Shown here: positions 18,870 through 27,497 of the stretch, one piece after another | How the letters are laid out: each line of letters opens with the position of its first letter | Position numbering within the stretch: the first letter of the stretch is position 1 | DNA from: Stigmatella erecta | GTDB taxonomy: Bacteria > Myxococcota > Myxococcia > Myxococcales > Myxococcaceae | Assembly (NCBI RefSeq): GCF_900111745.1 | Contig: NZ_FOIJ01000007.1 | Location: 62,001 to 126,000 of the forward strand | DNA length: 64,000 nt | Reading direction: 5' to 3' | Translations under genes and position numbers: made by a program | The notes under the pieces: generated by a model | What the model was told of the DNA's origin: nothing | Databases searched by the model: none | Seen by the model: the letters and a program-made list of their open reading frames with translations, nothing else

Positions 18870-20084
18870 ATGCCCGTTGCCTCCCTGCTGCTGTTCTCCG
18901 CCGCCGCCCTGGGACTGCTTGCCTTGGCCGTGCAGTTCCTCTTCGTCCTGCGCCACCGTCCCCGCTCCCGCCAGGCCCTACCCCAGACGGAAGCCGCCTG
19001 CCCGGGCATCTCCATCCTCAAGCCGCTGTGCGGCGTGGACGATGACCTGGAGGCCAACCTGGAGCAGTTCGCCACGCTGGACTACCCCCGGTACGAGGTC
19101 ATCCTCGGGGTGAAGGACCGGACGGACCCCGCCCATGCGCTGGCCCGGGCGGCCGTCGCCCGCTGGCCTCACGTGATGAAGCTGGCGATTCAAGAAGGAG
19201 AGCCCGGCCTCAACCCCAAGGTGAACCAGCTCATTACGCTCTCCGCGGAGGCCCGGTATGACCTCTGGGTGATCAGCGACTCGAACGTGCGCGTCTCCCC
19301 GGGCTACCTGCAGGAAATCGCGGACGGGTTCGAGGACCCGGAAACCGGCTGCGTCACGCACCCCATCGCGGGCATCGGCGAGCGGACCGTGGGCTCGTTG
19401 ATGGACAACCTGCACCTGGCGTCCAGCGCGGCGGCCGGGGTGATTACCGCCAAGCACCTGGCAGGCAAGGACATCGTGGTGGGCAAGTCCATGGCCCTGC
19501 GGCGAGAGGACGTGGAGGCGCTGGGAGGCTTCTTCTCCGTCAAGGACGTGCTCGCGGAGGACTTCGTCATCGGCCTGTGGATCACCGGCAAGCTGGGCAA
19601 GCGGGTGGTGGTGGCCCGGACGCCCATCTTCAATGTCTCGCTGCGCAAGCGCGTGGGGGACTTCTTCAAGCGGTACATGCGCTGGAGCGTCATCCACCAC
19701 ATGTCCGTGTCCACGCCCACGTACCTGGCCCAGGGCCTGCTCAACCCGGCCCCCCTGGCCCTGCTGGCCGCCCTGCTCGCCCCCTCCCCGGGGACCTTCG
19801 CCCTGGCCGGCGCGGTGGCTTGCCTGAAGGCGCTGCTCGATGTCGCGGTGTTGCGCCTCCTGCGCCCGGAACCGGTCTCCTGGGGCGCTTTGCCAGTCGT
19901 CTTCCTCAAGGACGCCCTGCTCTTCGTGGCGTGGTGCAATGGCCTGTTCAGCCGGACGGTCCAGTGGCGCGGGACCCGGCTCCGCGTGCTCCCGGGCACC
20001 CGGTTGGCCCCGGAGGCCATCCCCAGCAGCCCTGCCCTCGTCCCGGCGGAGGTGGCGGCACGCGAAGAGCTGCTCGCGGGCTAA
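18870..20084 (+). CDS. GT21 ceramide-glucosyltransferase-like membrane glycosyltransferase
   Basis: The 404-aa enzyme starts with a membrane anchor (about residues 3-27). It has the GT21 layout: the PLCGVDDDLEANL block, Asp in SDSNVRV (D137), Asp in LAEDFVIG, and the (Q/R)XXRW motif as RYMRW. C-terminal hydrophobic spans follow. The family transfers sugar to ceramide or, for HpnI-type members, to hopanoid precursors. A Pho box in front, next to pst-phoU, suggests induction in phosphate starvation to make glycolipids. A GTG at 18849 is an alternative start. The exact lipid acceptor is unknown. Confidence 0.85.
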   Translation: MPVASLLLFSAAALGLLALAVQFLFVLRHRPRSRQALPQTEAACPGISILKPLCGVDDDLEANLEQFATLDYPRYEVILGVKDRTDPAHALARAAVARWPHVMKLAIQEGEPGLNPKVNQLITLSAEARYDLWVISDSNVRVSPGYLQEIADGFEDPETGCVTHPIAGIGERTVGSLMDNLHLASSAAAGVITAKHLAGKDIVVGKSMALRREDVEALGGFFSVKDVLAEDFVIGLWITGKLGKRVVVARTPIFNVSLRKRVGDFFKRYMRWSVIHHMSVSTPTYLAQGLLNPAPLALLAALLAPSPGTFALAGAVACLKALLDVAVLRLLRPEPVSWGALPVVFLKDALLFVAWCNGLFSRTVQWRGTRLRVLPGTRLAPEAIPSSPALVPAEVAAREELLAG

Positions 20085-20239
20085 CCCCCTCACCGTCCGC
20101 CTCTCTGCCTGGCTGCTCAACAGCCAGCCCAGGACTTCCGGCTCCAGGATGCCTGCCCTCCGGACCAGCAAACCCCATTCTAATGAGCCGAATGACGGAG
20201 GGACGGGACCGGGTTCATTTCTTATCGAGGGGAGGTTCT

Positions 20240-20614
20240 TTGAGTCGACCGATGGCGGACGATGCACGCAAGGTCTTGGTCGTGGACGACGACGCGGACT
20301 GGAGAGAATTCCTGAGGGTCTGCCTCGAAGAGCTCGGCTACGAGACCATTGAGGCGGCCGACGGGCACGAGGCCCTGGCCTCGCTCACCCGGGAACGGTG
20401 CGGCGTCATGTTGCTGGACCTGAACATGCCGGGAATGAGTGGCCTGGAGGTCGTCGAGCGGCTGCCCCGGAACGTCTCCCCCCGCATCGTCTTTCTGACC
20501 TCCGCGGCAGCCCAGGACGTGGGAAGCGCGCTGCTCTCCGGCCCCCATTACTATCTGCCCAAGGGCGCGAGCCGGGACGAGCTCTCCCTCCTCCTCCAGT
20601 CATTGGATGCTTGA
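20240..20614 (+). CDS. single-domain CheY-like response regulator
   Basis: This is a receiver domain alone (124 aa). It has the acidic cluster VVDDDADW, phospho-acceptor D60 in LLDLNMPGMSG, a conserved Thr in VFLTS, and Lys in YLPKGAS. There is no output domain, so it probably acts by protein contact. The TTG at 20240 is chosen because GGGGAGG lies 4 bp upstream; the ATG at 20252 is the alternative. No kinase partner is adjacent. Confidence 0.85.
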   Translation: MSRPMADDARKVLVVDDDADWREFLRVCLEELGYETIEAADGHEALASLTRERCGVMLLDLNMPGMSGLEVVERLPRNVSPRIVFLTSAAAQDVGSALLSGPHYYLPKGASRDELSLLLQSLDA

Positions 20615-20646
20615 GGCGCTTGGCGCGGTAAGTCGCCGCCGCGCCT

Positions 20647-21236
20647 TTGAAGCGGCTCGAGCGTAAGAAGCGGCACCTTCAGGAACAGCTGTCGGAGTCC
20701 TCGGCGCTGCTGACACGGGCCCAGGAGGCGGTAGGACTCGCCGTGGGGGGCCGCGGCCGGATGCACTCGGCCTCCGTACGCCAGCAGGTCCACAGCCTCA
20801 TGGACGAGGCCCTGACGCGAGGTTCAAGCCAGCTCGCCGCCTGCCGTCTGCTCGGCCTCTCCCCCGGAGGATCGTCCCAAGGCTCGCGAATCAGGGCCGG
20901 TATCTCGTTAGCGGAGTCCCTCCTCCAGGACACAGCCCATGCTGGAGCGGCTCGCGTCGGCGCCCAACCAGATCTGGATCTGGGACATCACCTATCCGAG
21001 GAGAACACCGGATGAGCCTCCAGTCTGATCCGGTAGGTGCGCCTGAAAAACGGCATCAAGCCCGCGGGCCTCATCCTGCATGCGGACAATGGCAGACCCA
21101 TGAATCGAGTCGCTCTTTGGCAACCTCAAAAGCCGACCCACCTATCCCGGGGAGGTTTCGCCGGCTGGTACAACTGGCACCACCTGCACAGCCAGCTCGG
21201 CGATGTCACACCGGACGACCGGTACTGTCTTGACAC
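20647..21236 (+). pseudogene. decayed IS3-family transposase (OrfA/OrfB remnant)
   Basis: Read across frames, this stretch keeps the order of an IS3-family transposase. A coiled-coil leader resembles the end of OrfA (RLERKKRHLQEQLSESSALL). An HTH-like segment QLAACRLLGLS follows, then an integrase-core start PNQIWIWDITY near 20970. The HADNGRPM active-site strand is near 21080, and the terminal NWHHLHSQLGDVTPDDRY-like block is near 21175-21230. Large internal deletions and frameshifts remove function. I could not identify terminal inverted repeats. Confidence 0.75.
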
Positions 21237-21380
21237 CTATCGGGCAAGCCACATTGCCCCGGTGACGCGGTCTGCCTGGGTGAAACACCTGGCTCTGGCG
21301 GAGAAGGGTTTCCCCACGCTCACGCGTGTCAGAAGTCTGGTCGTCTCGGAAGTCAGCCCTTTCTCTGTGCAGCCAGAAAG

Positions 21381-21800
21381 ATGGACCTGGGCCTCGACTC
21401 CAGGGAGCACGAGATGCTCCGCTCCTGGTGGGAACGGGAAGGCCGCCCCCAGGGCGCCTTCGTGGGCGCGCTGCTGAACCAACCGGAGCAGGACTGGGAA
21501 GCCGCCATTGTCCGACACCCGGCCTCCCACCATCTCTGCTATCACCATCTGGCCCACGAGGTGACCGTACGTGAGTACGCGGGAGTCCTCTTGGAGAACA
21601 CGGCCCACCCTCCCTTCCGATGGTGCTGCGGACGCTCGACGTCGCGGTTTCAGAGGAGGCTCGCGCGGCCATCCTCCGCAGCCTGAGGATGAGCAAGTCC
21701 CCGTTCCCCCCTGCGGACCTGATGCGGCGGTTGTTCTTGGCGGTCAAAGCCAAGGCAGGCATTGACGTGCCGGCCGGGCCCTACCCCAGCCTCGTCAATC
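21381..21800 (+). pseudogene. frameshifted gene of unknown function
   Basis: An open frame from ATG 21381 codes for a plausible protein start (MDLGLDSREHEMLRSWWERE...). It loses codon quality near 21612. A second frame then continues well from about 21618 (MVLRTLDVAVSEEARAAILRSL...) to about 21800. The two halves read as one protein of roughly 140 aa split by a single frameshift. I do not recognise the family. It could instead be two short unrelated frames. Confidence 0.35.
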
Positions 21801-22223
21801 GCATCCTCGTTCTCTATTTGCGGGTATTCCTGCACCTGTTGATTCAGTTCATCGTGATCCTCGCCGCGACACACATTACCGTCTTTCTTTCTGGCCAGGA
21901 AACTGGCTCTCCCGCAGTTTGTGTGGCCCCTGGGCTCCTGCGGGTGGCCACACAAGTGGGGCTCGCCTGCCCGCTGCCTCTGAACCACACGAAGGGCGGG
22001 AGAGCCACAAAACCGGGGCAGGCTCACGCTCCCGAAGAGCCAGAGCTGACCACCGCTCCCGCCGTGCGGCCCGGGCGGATCAGCTCGGTGCCGGGGCGGG
22101 GCACGGCGAGCGCTTACGTTCAATGAGCCTACACGTTGCGCTTGGGCCACAGCCGCGCTTCTATGAACAGGCTTGGTTGTGCGCGAAGCGTAGATTCAGA
22201 GCCCCCAGCGACCAGAGAGAGCG
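21801..22223. other. 423-bp stretch without a recognisable gene
   Basis: The broken frame above stays open into a hydrophobic stretch, but codon use and similarity look non-coding. Otherwise the stretch holds only the leader of the downstream protease gene, with GAGAGAG just before its ATG. Confidence 0.4.
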
Positions 22224-23327
22224 ATGATGGCAAACGCAATGACAATGCGACACTGCGCGACGATTTTGACCCTCTTGTCTTTGACCAATTGTTCTGTCGA
22301 GCCCGCCCCTGGGCCCGAGGCCAGCAGTCTCGGCGAAAACACGAGTGCCATCTATAACGGATGGCTCGCCAACACCGGACAGTACCCTGAGGTCGTCTAC
22401 GTGGATGCGGGAAACTTCATGTGCACCGGCACCCTCATCTCGCCGAGCACCGTTCTCACCGCCGCACATTGTCTCGACCACTACCCCGCCGTCTCGGCCG
22501 TGAGCGTTGGTTTTGGCACCGCGACCACCGCTGGACTCCACTGGTTCAATGCCTCGGCCTATGAACTGCACCCCGACTTTGACATGGACTACCTCTTTGG
22601 CGCCGTGGTGAGCAGCCACCACGACACCGCCCTCATCCACCTCACGTCGCCTGCGCCCTACGCCCTGGCAAGGCTGGTGTCGCCAGCGGAGGAGTCCACT
22701 TATGTGACGGACAATGCGACGGCATGGGTTGCCGGTTTCGGGCAGAACAATATGTCCGGGCAACCGTCCTCGGGCGTGAAGATCTGGGGGCTAGGCTGGG
22801 TCACCAACGTCAAGGATTGGGTCATCCGCGTCGATGCAGGCCCTTCAGCGGCCTGCTCGGGCGACAGTGGGGGCCCGTTCTACGTCTCTGTTCCAGGCGC
22901 GGGCTTGAAACAGGCGGGAGTGCTGAGCTTTGGCACATCAAGCTGCGAGACGTGGAACAAGTATGCCCGGCTTAAGCTCGATCTCTGGTGGATTCACCAG
23001 CAGGCGACGCTACCCTGCGATTCTGGCTTCCCATGTACGCAGCGATGTGGCGACTATAAGTGCGACTCCCAATACGAAAGTTACATGAGTTGTAATGCTG
23101 ATTGTTACTTCCAGGGATGCGGAAATGGTATGTGTGATACGGCATTCGGTGAGTACTCCGATAGCTGCCCTGCCGACTGTTACTGTGGTGACGGCGCTTG
23201 TGATTTTACGGAGCGAAGCTGGGGCTCCTGTGATGCCGATTGTTTCCCGCCAGGGGAGCCCTTGTGTGGCAATGGGGTCTGCGAGCAAGGAGAGGACCGG
23301 TACTTCTGCGAAATCGATTGCCACTAG
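22224..23327 (+). CDS. secreted trypsin-like serine protease lipoprotein with Cys-rich C-terminal repeats
   Basis: The N-terminus is a signal peptide with a lipobox ending LTNC (Cys23), so it is probably a lipoprotein. The S1A protease domain has His82 (TAAHC), Asp134 (HHDTALI) and Ser215 (CSGDSGGP). From about residue 268 there are four or so Cys-rich modules of the type CG(N/D)GxC...CxxDC, a repeat seen in secreted myxobacterial proteins. Base composition is less GC-rich than its neighbours, and it lies among mobile-element remnants. Acquisition by transfer and a role in predation or extracellular proteolysis are inference. Confidence 0.88.
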   Translation: MMANAMTMRHCATILTLLSLTNCSVEPAPGPEASSLGENTSAIYNGWLANTGQYPEVVYVDAGNFMCTGTLISPSTVLTAAHCLDHYPAVSAVSVGFGTATTAGLHWFNASAYELHPDFDMDYLFGAVVSSHHDTALIHLTSPAPYALARLVSPAEESTYVTDNATAWVAGFGQNNMSGQPSSGVKIWGLGWVTNVKDWVIRVDAGPSAACSGDSGGPFYVSVPGAGLKQAGVLSFGTSSCETWNKYARLKLDLWWIHQQATLPCDSGFPCTQRCGDYKCDSQYESYMSCNADCYFQGCGNGMCDTAFGEYSDSCPADCYCGDGACDFTERSWGSCDADCFPPGEPLCGNGVCEQGEDRYFCEIDCH

Positions 23328-23539
23328 AGCTGGTCTCTAAATTGAGCGAGGGCGAGTAGACCGGCGTGGCGGCCCTCGAAATGCGCGGATACCTGCCGTG
23401 CGGTGCTGGCCCTCGGTCACCCGCAGCGCACGGGCCTTTACGCGTCGGTGCCGCTGGCTGCTTAACCCACCTGTCCACGGAACCCGGGCAAGCTCACACG
23501 ACTGCTGCCCTCCTCCTCCCGGCAGGTGTCCCGCGAGCC

Positions 23540-23655
23540 GGCGTCCCGAAGATCCTGCGGCGCGGGGAGCCACGCATCACCGTCGGGGTGTGTACGGCCA
23601 CCTGACTCCGGGCTATCTCCGCGAGGAGGTGGACAGCCTCAACCTCGGGCTACAC
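23540..23655 (+). pseudogene. C-terminal remnant of a tyrosine recombinase (frameshifted)
   Basis: Frame one encodes PKILRRGEPRITVGV. After a one-base shift near 23590, frame two continues YGHLTPGYLREEVDSL, the ending of a phage-type integrase around its Tyr nucleophile. No upstream catalytic domain remains. It lies about 175 bp from tRNA-Arg, a typical integration target, so this is probably the scar of an old element. Confidence 0.6.
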
Positions 23656-23769
23656 GTCCGGTTCAACGGCCACCAAGCCACCCAAGCGGACCTTGCCCTA
23701 CCGATGCAGGTGTCCCACGCCGAGCCAGCCCCGTTCGCGCTTGCTGCACCCCTGCTGCAAGCTCCGCGC

Positions 23770-23822
23770 GGAAAAAGGAAAGGGCCCGGAATCAGCCAGG
23801 TTTCCCCAGCGATTCCGAGCCC
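23770..23822 (-). terminator. intrinsic terminator of tRNA-Arg
   Basis: On the minus strand, a perfectly positioned 12-bp stem (arms 23811-23822 and 23782-23793, one wobble) is followed by a T-rich run (TTTCCTTTTTC), just after the tRNA 3' end. Confidence 0.75.
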
Positions 23823-23828
23823 TTCCAC

Positions 23829-23904
<76 letters not shown>

Positions 23905-24120
23905 AGGAGGCCGACAACGAGGGGACAAGTAGCCGAGATCCCGGGCCGACGCAAGCACGCTTCAAGCTCTTTTTTACTGTCACCTTCTGAACGGCCCAGT
24001 GCGCGCATGGTCCCTCGCCCTCATGGCCATGCCCCGAAGGACCGCTCTGCCGCTTGGACCGCAGACGGGCCCATCCTCGGGGTCATGGCCGCCCGGCGCC
24101 TGGCCGGACATTGAGTGACC

Positions 24121-25032
24121 ATGCGCTTCCAGCCCCTGGTGATCCTCTGGCGTCGCGGCCCGCATCTGGCCGCAGCTGTCGCGACCGGCATGGCCCTCGT
24201 GGCCGCCTGCTCCCCCTCCGGGACAGCGCCCCTGTCGGAGCAATGGGCTCCGCTGGAGGCCACTTCGCAGTTACCCCCTCGTGCGACGGTCATCAGCCTG
24301 ATCTTCTCGGACACGCTGAAGAGCCAGAAGCGCGCCGGCCCTCTGTTCGCGCGACACGGCCTGCACGCCGCCTTCTATGTCAACAGCAGCCGCATCGATT
24401 CGCACAGCGCCTACCTCTCGCGGGAGGACCTGCAAGCGCTCGCGGAAGCAGGGCATGAGGTGGGCAGCCACACGGCCGGCCACAAGAACCTGGAGGACAT
24501 GCCCCTGGCGGAGGTGCGGCAGCAGGTGTGTGACGACCGCGCCGCCCTGATGCACCTGGGCTTCTCCGTCACGTCGTTTGCCTACCCCTTCAGCTCGGAC
24601 ACCCCCACCGTCCGTCAGGTCATCGAGGACTGTGGGTTCCGCAGCGCCAGCGCCACGGGCCTGATCCGTCATCCCCGTGGATGCGCGAAGTGTCCGCTCG
24701 CGGAGACCCTGCCCCCCTTGGACCCTCTGCGCATCCGTGCGGTCGCGTCCGTGCAGGAGCATTGGACGCTGAAGGACCTGCAGAGCCTGGTGCTCCAAGC
24801 CGAAGGCGCGGGCGGCGGGTGGATCACGCTCTCCTTCCACCAGATCTGCGATGGGTGCGCGGAGTACGGCATCTCCGAGACGAAGCTGGCCGCGTTCCTC
24901 GCGTGGCTGGCCCCCCGCTCCTCCAGGGGCACCTATGTGAGAACTCCGCACGAAGTCATCGGCGGACCGGTCAATCCCCCTGTCCCAAGCAATGACGGCG
25001 TTGCCCAGGAAGGCCCCGCACCTGGCAGGTAG
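24121..25032 (+). CDS. polysaccharide deacetylase-like lipoprotein with altered first motif
   Basis: The 303-aa product has a signal peptide with a lipobox near LVAACS and a NodB-type fold. The metal-binding HTAGH motif and an AAFYVNSSRI strand are clear. The first motif, normally TFDDG, reads IFSDT, so the catalytic-base Asp is replaced by Ser while the metal-binding Asp remains. Cys pairs in the second half (CAKC, CDGC) may be structural. The enzyme may be inactive or use a different substrate. It stands alone between the two tRNA loci. Confidence 0.75.
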   Translation: MRFQPLVILWRRGPHLAAAVATGMALVAACSPSGTAPLSEQWAPLEATSQLPPRATVISLIFSDTLKSQKRAGPLFARHGLHAAFYVNSSRIDSHSAYLSREDLQALAEAGHEVGSHTAGHKNLEDMPLAEVRQQVCDDRAALMHLGFSVTSFAYPFSSDTPTVRQVIEDCGFRSASATGLIRHPRGCAKCPLAETLPPLDPLRIRAVASVQEHWTLKDLQSLVLQAEGAGGGWITLSFHQICDGCAEYGISETKLAAFLAWLAPRSSRGTYVRTPHEVIGGPVNPPVPSNDGVAQEGPAPGR

Positions 25033-25162
25033 GTGCAGAAGCGGTCTGACGCGCCCAGTCCGCGTTCACCGGCGAACGCGCTGAAAGTTCTTCTTGGCTT
25101 CAGGGGCTTTCGGTTCTGAGGAGCCATCCCTACCTGCTGGTGAAGTCCAGAGAGGAGCCACC

Positions 25163-25369
25163 ATGGCCGCGAAAAAGAAGACCAGTGCCGCCCGCAAGGG
25201 GGGCGCCGCGACGAAGAACCCGCGCCAGTACAAGGCGCTCAAGCGCAAGGGCATGCCCAAGGTCCGCGCTGCGAAGATTGCCAACGCGGGCAAATCCGCC
25301 AGCCGCAAGGGCGGCAAGAAGGGCGGGACCCGCAGCCGCACCACCCGCAAGACCAGCAGCAAGAAGTAG
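25163..25369 (+). CDS. small Lys/Arg-rich DUF7218-like protein
   Basis: This 68-aa protein is very basic. Its core KNPRQYKALKRKGMPKVRAAKIANA matches a small family of unknown function, and the Lys/Arg-rich, Ser-rich tail resembles histone-like tails. The ATG at 25163 follows AGAGGAG. Nucleic-acid binding is inferred from charge alone. It lies 144 bp from tRNA-Leu, outside the integrated element. Confidence 0.75.
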   Translation: MAAKKKTSAARKGGAATKNPRQYKALKRKGMPKVRAAKIANAGKSASRKGGKKGGTRSRTTRKTSSKK

Positions 25370-25512
25370 GTCCGGCCCCCTGGCTTCGCGAGAACGCTGG
25401 AGAGGCTGCCCCCGAGTTCCCTCGGGGTGCCCCGTCCGAGTGCTCCCGGGGCAGACCGGGGCTCATGGGCTGGGTTGAGATGCAATACCCAATGAAATCC
25501 AGCAGTTGAAAG

Positions 25513-25598
25513 TGCACGAGCCGGGGATCGAACCCGGACGGTCCTTGCGGACCAACGGATTTTAAGTCCGCTGCGTCTACCTGTTCCGCCACTCGTGC
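25513..25598 (-). tRNA. tRNA-Leu(UAA), hosting the integrated element
   Basis: The minus strand gives a class II cloverleaf: acceptor GCACGAG/CTCGTGC, anticodon loop CTTAAAA (anticodon UAA), a long variable arm (TGGTCC/GGACCG) and T arm CCGGG-TTCGATC-CCCGG; the discriminator is A. Its 5' half (25560-25598) is the left attachment repeat. Everything upstream of the gene is therefore element DNA rather than the original promoter. Confidence 0.94.
25560..25598. repeat. attL, 39-bp core within tRNA-Leu
   Basis: This is identical to 36345-36383. It covers the anticodon loop through the 5' acceptor strand of the tRNA. Flanking bases differ on both sides (A versus C on the left, G versus C on the right). 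Confidence 0.93.
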
Positions 25599-25635
25599 GT
25601 GTCTTTTCCAGCACTTACTGGCCCCATGTGGCCCC

Positions 25636-25658
25636 CCAAAGTAGGGATAGAGTAGGGA
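25636..25658. promoter_or_regulatory. left arm-type integrase sites
   Basis: GTAGGGA occurs at 25641 and 25652, 11 bp apart. The first lies within CCAAAGTAGG (25636-25645), whose reverse complement recurs near attR. Binding by Int or the excisionase is inferred. Confidence 0.5.
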
Positions 25659-25760
25659 CAACCTGCTCTCATGGGCCGCATGTTCACGGGCTCCCGCAAC
25701 GTACTCTGGCCCGGCGCCGACGCAGCGCCAAATCGCCCGTGTGCTCGCTGCGCGACGGCG

Positions 25761-26090
25761 CTACTTCTTCGCCCGCTCGGCCTTCAGCTGCGCAAGCGCG
25801 AGTTCGCCGAGGATGGTGCCCGGCGACTTGGCCGCCTTGCCTCCCACGCCCGAGGCGTAGACCCGCGCTAGAACCTCGCCCCAGTCGGCGCCCATCGCTT
25901 TCTGAGCGTCCCGCCCTACCCTGAAGCCCTCCTGGAGGGCATCCGTGATGCTGTGGCCGGCCGCCTTCGCCTCCTGAAGCGAAGCCTCCACGTCATCGGC
26001 AAGGCGGATGCCCGTCTGCCGCTTCTTGTGGCCTTTTTTGCGGCCATGGCCGGAACCGGCTGGGATCACTCGCTGCCTCGCGGCCTGCAT
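25761..26090 (-). CDS. hypothetical protein of the element
   Basis: This 109-aa basic protein has a Lys/Arg-rich N-terminus (HGRKKGHKKRQTG) and a helical remainder (RLADDVEASLQEAKAAGHSITDALQEGF). The start at 26090 is set by AAAGGAGG 10 bp upstream, although the frame is open to 26171. I do not recognise the family. A DNA-binding or ribbon-helix-helix-like role is possible but unproven. It is the leftmost gene of the element and is divergent from the lipoprotein gene. Confidence 0.65.
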   Translation of the reverse strand: MQAARQRVIPAGSGHGRKKGHKKRQTGIRLADDVEASLQEAKAAGHSITDALQEGFRVGRDAQKAMGADWGEVLARVYASGVGGKAAKSPGTILGELALAQLKAERAKK

Positions 26091-26242
26091 GGGTGCCTTA
26101 CCTCCTTTAGGGGCTGGGACTGTGCCGGTCAATGTCCGACGATGGTTATACAGACTACCTGCGCACCACACTAAATTTCAACGCTCGCCAACGTATAACC
26201 ACTGTGTTACGGCTGCGGTCCCAATCAAGGGGGAGGTGCCTA

Positions 26243-27205
26243 ATGCACGTACGGATGCTTGCGGTGGTGATGCTGGTGTGCTTGGCGGGGTGCGGTCCCC
26301 GGGAGGTGTTCGAGGCCCCGCCCCCTCCCGCCCAGGTTCAGGAGACGCGGCCCGAGGAAGAGGTGCTGAAGTTCTGGCCGGCGGTGCCGTCGCTCGGGGC
26401 GCTCACCGTCCAGGAACCATCCGCGGCGAACGACCTGTCCAATTGGTACTACCGGGACCGGTGGCACCTGAGCGAGTGGTCTCAACCGACTGCGGGGGCG
26501 CTGGGGCTGATCGACGGTCTGACCGCGGGCATCATGCCTACGATGACAGCGACGCGCGCGGTCTGGCAGACGGTCCCGGGGATGGGTACGCGGACACTCT
26601 GGCGCTTCACCGTGGACCTGGACGGCCCCGGCTCCTGGCGCTTCCGGCTGGAGGCGAAGGAGAAGTCCGCCGCTGATGCTGCCTTCCTCAAGCTGATTGA
26701 AGGGAAGCGGACCTTCCAGGGGGGCACGGACACAGGAGAGCTCAGCGTTGATGGCTCAGTGCTGAAGACCCTGCCCGAGCGGCCCAGCATGCTTTTGCGC
26801 ACGATGGCGCTTCACTACAGCATCAGCGAGGCCGAGCACACCGTATCCGGCAGCATGGGCGAGGGACTCTCAATCTGGACGGTGGATTCAATCCAGCGCG
26901 CCAAGAGCGGCGGGGACCTGAAGACCTTCATGGGGGGGTGGGACGGCGCCTGGATTTCGCTGAACGCCCGATGGACCGCGGCAGGCGCGGGGCGGGCAGA
27001 CATGCACACCGGCAAGCCTGATGGGCGCCACCGGCCAACACAGGCGATGTGCTTCGTCCCCGATGCCAAGGCCGTCCAGATCCAGCCAACCTGGGAGGAG
27101 ACGCGAAACGCCTGGACCGACGAACCGCCCTTCGTCTGGGGGGATCCTGCCACGTGCGTTCTCACTGAGGCCCTTCCGTTCATCCCCTCCCCCACCATCC
27201 CATAG
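26243..27205 (+). CDS. hypothetical lipoprotein carried by the element
   Basis: The 320-aa protein has a signal peptide with lipobox LAGC, then an acidic Pro-rich linker and an all-beta-looking body with many Trp residues. I do not recognise the family. A strong GGGGGAGG site fixes the ATG at 26243. It is on the strand opposite to the capsid genes, just inside the left end, a usual place for cargo (moron) genes. A surface-changing or superinfection role is only a possibility. Confidence 0.7.
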   Translation: MHVRMLAVVMLVCLAGCGPREVFEAPPPPAQVQETRPEEEVLKFWPAVPSLGALTVQEPSAANDLSNWYYRDRWHLSEWSQPTAGALGLIDGLTAGIMPTMTATRAVWQTVPGMGTRTLWRFTVDLDGPGSWRFRLEAKEKSAADAAFLKLIEGKRTFQGGTDTGELSVDGSVLKTLPERPSMLLRTMALHYSISEAEHTVSGSMGEGLSIWTVDSIQRAKSGGDLKTFMGGWDGAWISLNARWTAAGAGRADMHTGKPDGRHRPTQAMCFVPDAKAVQIQPTWEETRNAWTDEPPFVWGDPATCVLTEALPFIPSPTIP

Positions 27206-27217
27206 CCGGAGGACACC

Positions 27218-27433
27218 ATGCACTTCAATGCGAACAAAGGCGACCGCGTCTGTGCGGCCTCAATGATCACCGAAGAGAACTTCATGGGCAGGGGGCGCCA
27301 TGTTCACGCGCGCCAGGGAGACTTGGGCGTTGTCCAAAAGGTAGACGGTGAATGGCTCACGGTTACGTGGGTGCTCACCGGCACCACCTACGACAGCCAC
27401 ATCAGCGATCTGCAAGCGTCGCAAGCGAATTAG
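27218..27433 (+). CDS. small hypothetical protein, SH3/KOW-like
   Basis: This 71-aa protein follows the lipoprotein by 12 bp with a GGAGGAC ribosome-binding site, so the two are probably cotranscribed. The segment QGDLGVVQKVDGEWLTVTW resembles a small beta-barrel strand pattern. No function can be given. A strong terminator follows. Confidence 0.6.
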   Translation: MHFNANKGDRVCAASMITEENFMGRGRHVHARQGDLGVVQKVDGEWLTVTWVLTGTTYDSHISDLQASQAN

Positions 27434-27452
27434 AGCTGCGAGCTCTCTGCAT

Positions 27453-27486
27453 GAGGGGCCTGATACCAAGCGGTGTCAGGCCCCTC
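27453..27486. terminator. bidirectional hairpin terminator between convergent genes
   Basis: 15-bp arms (27453-27467 and 27472-27486, one wobble) with a 4-base loop sit between the plus-strand cargo pair and the minus-strand tail-fibre gene. The plus side continues GTCTTTG. Confidence 0.75.
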
Positions 27487-27497
27487 GTCTTTGATAC

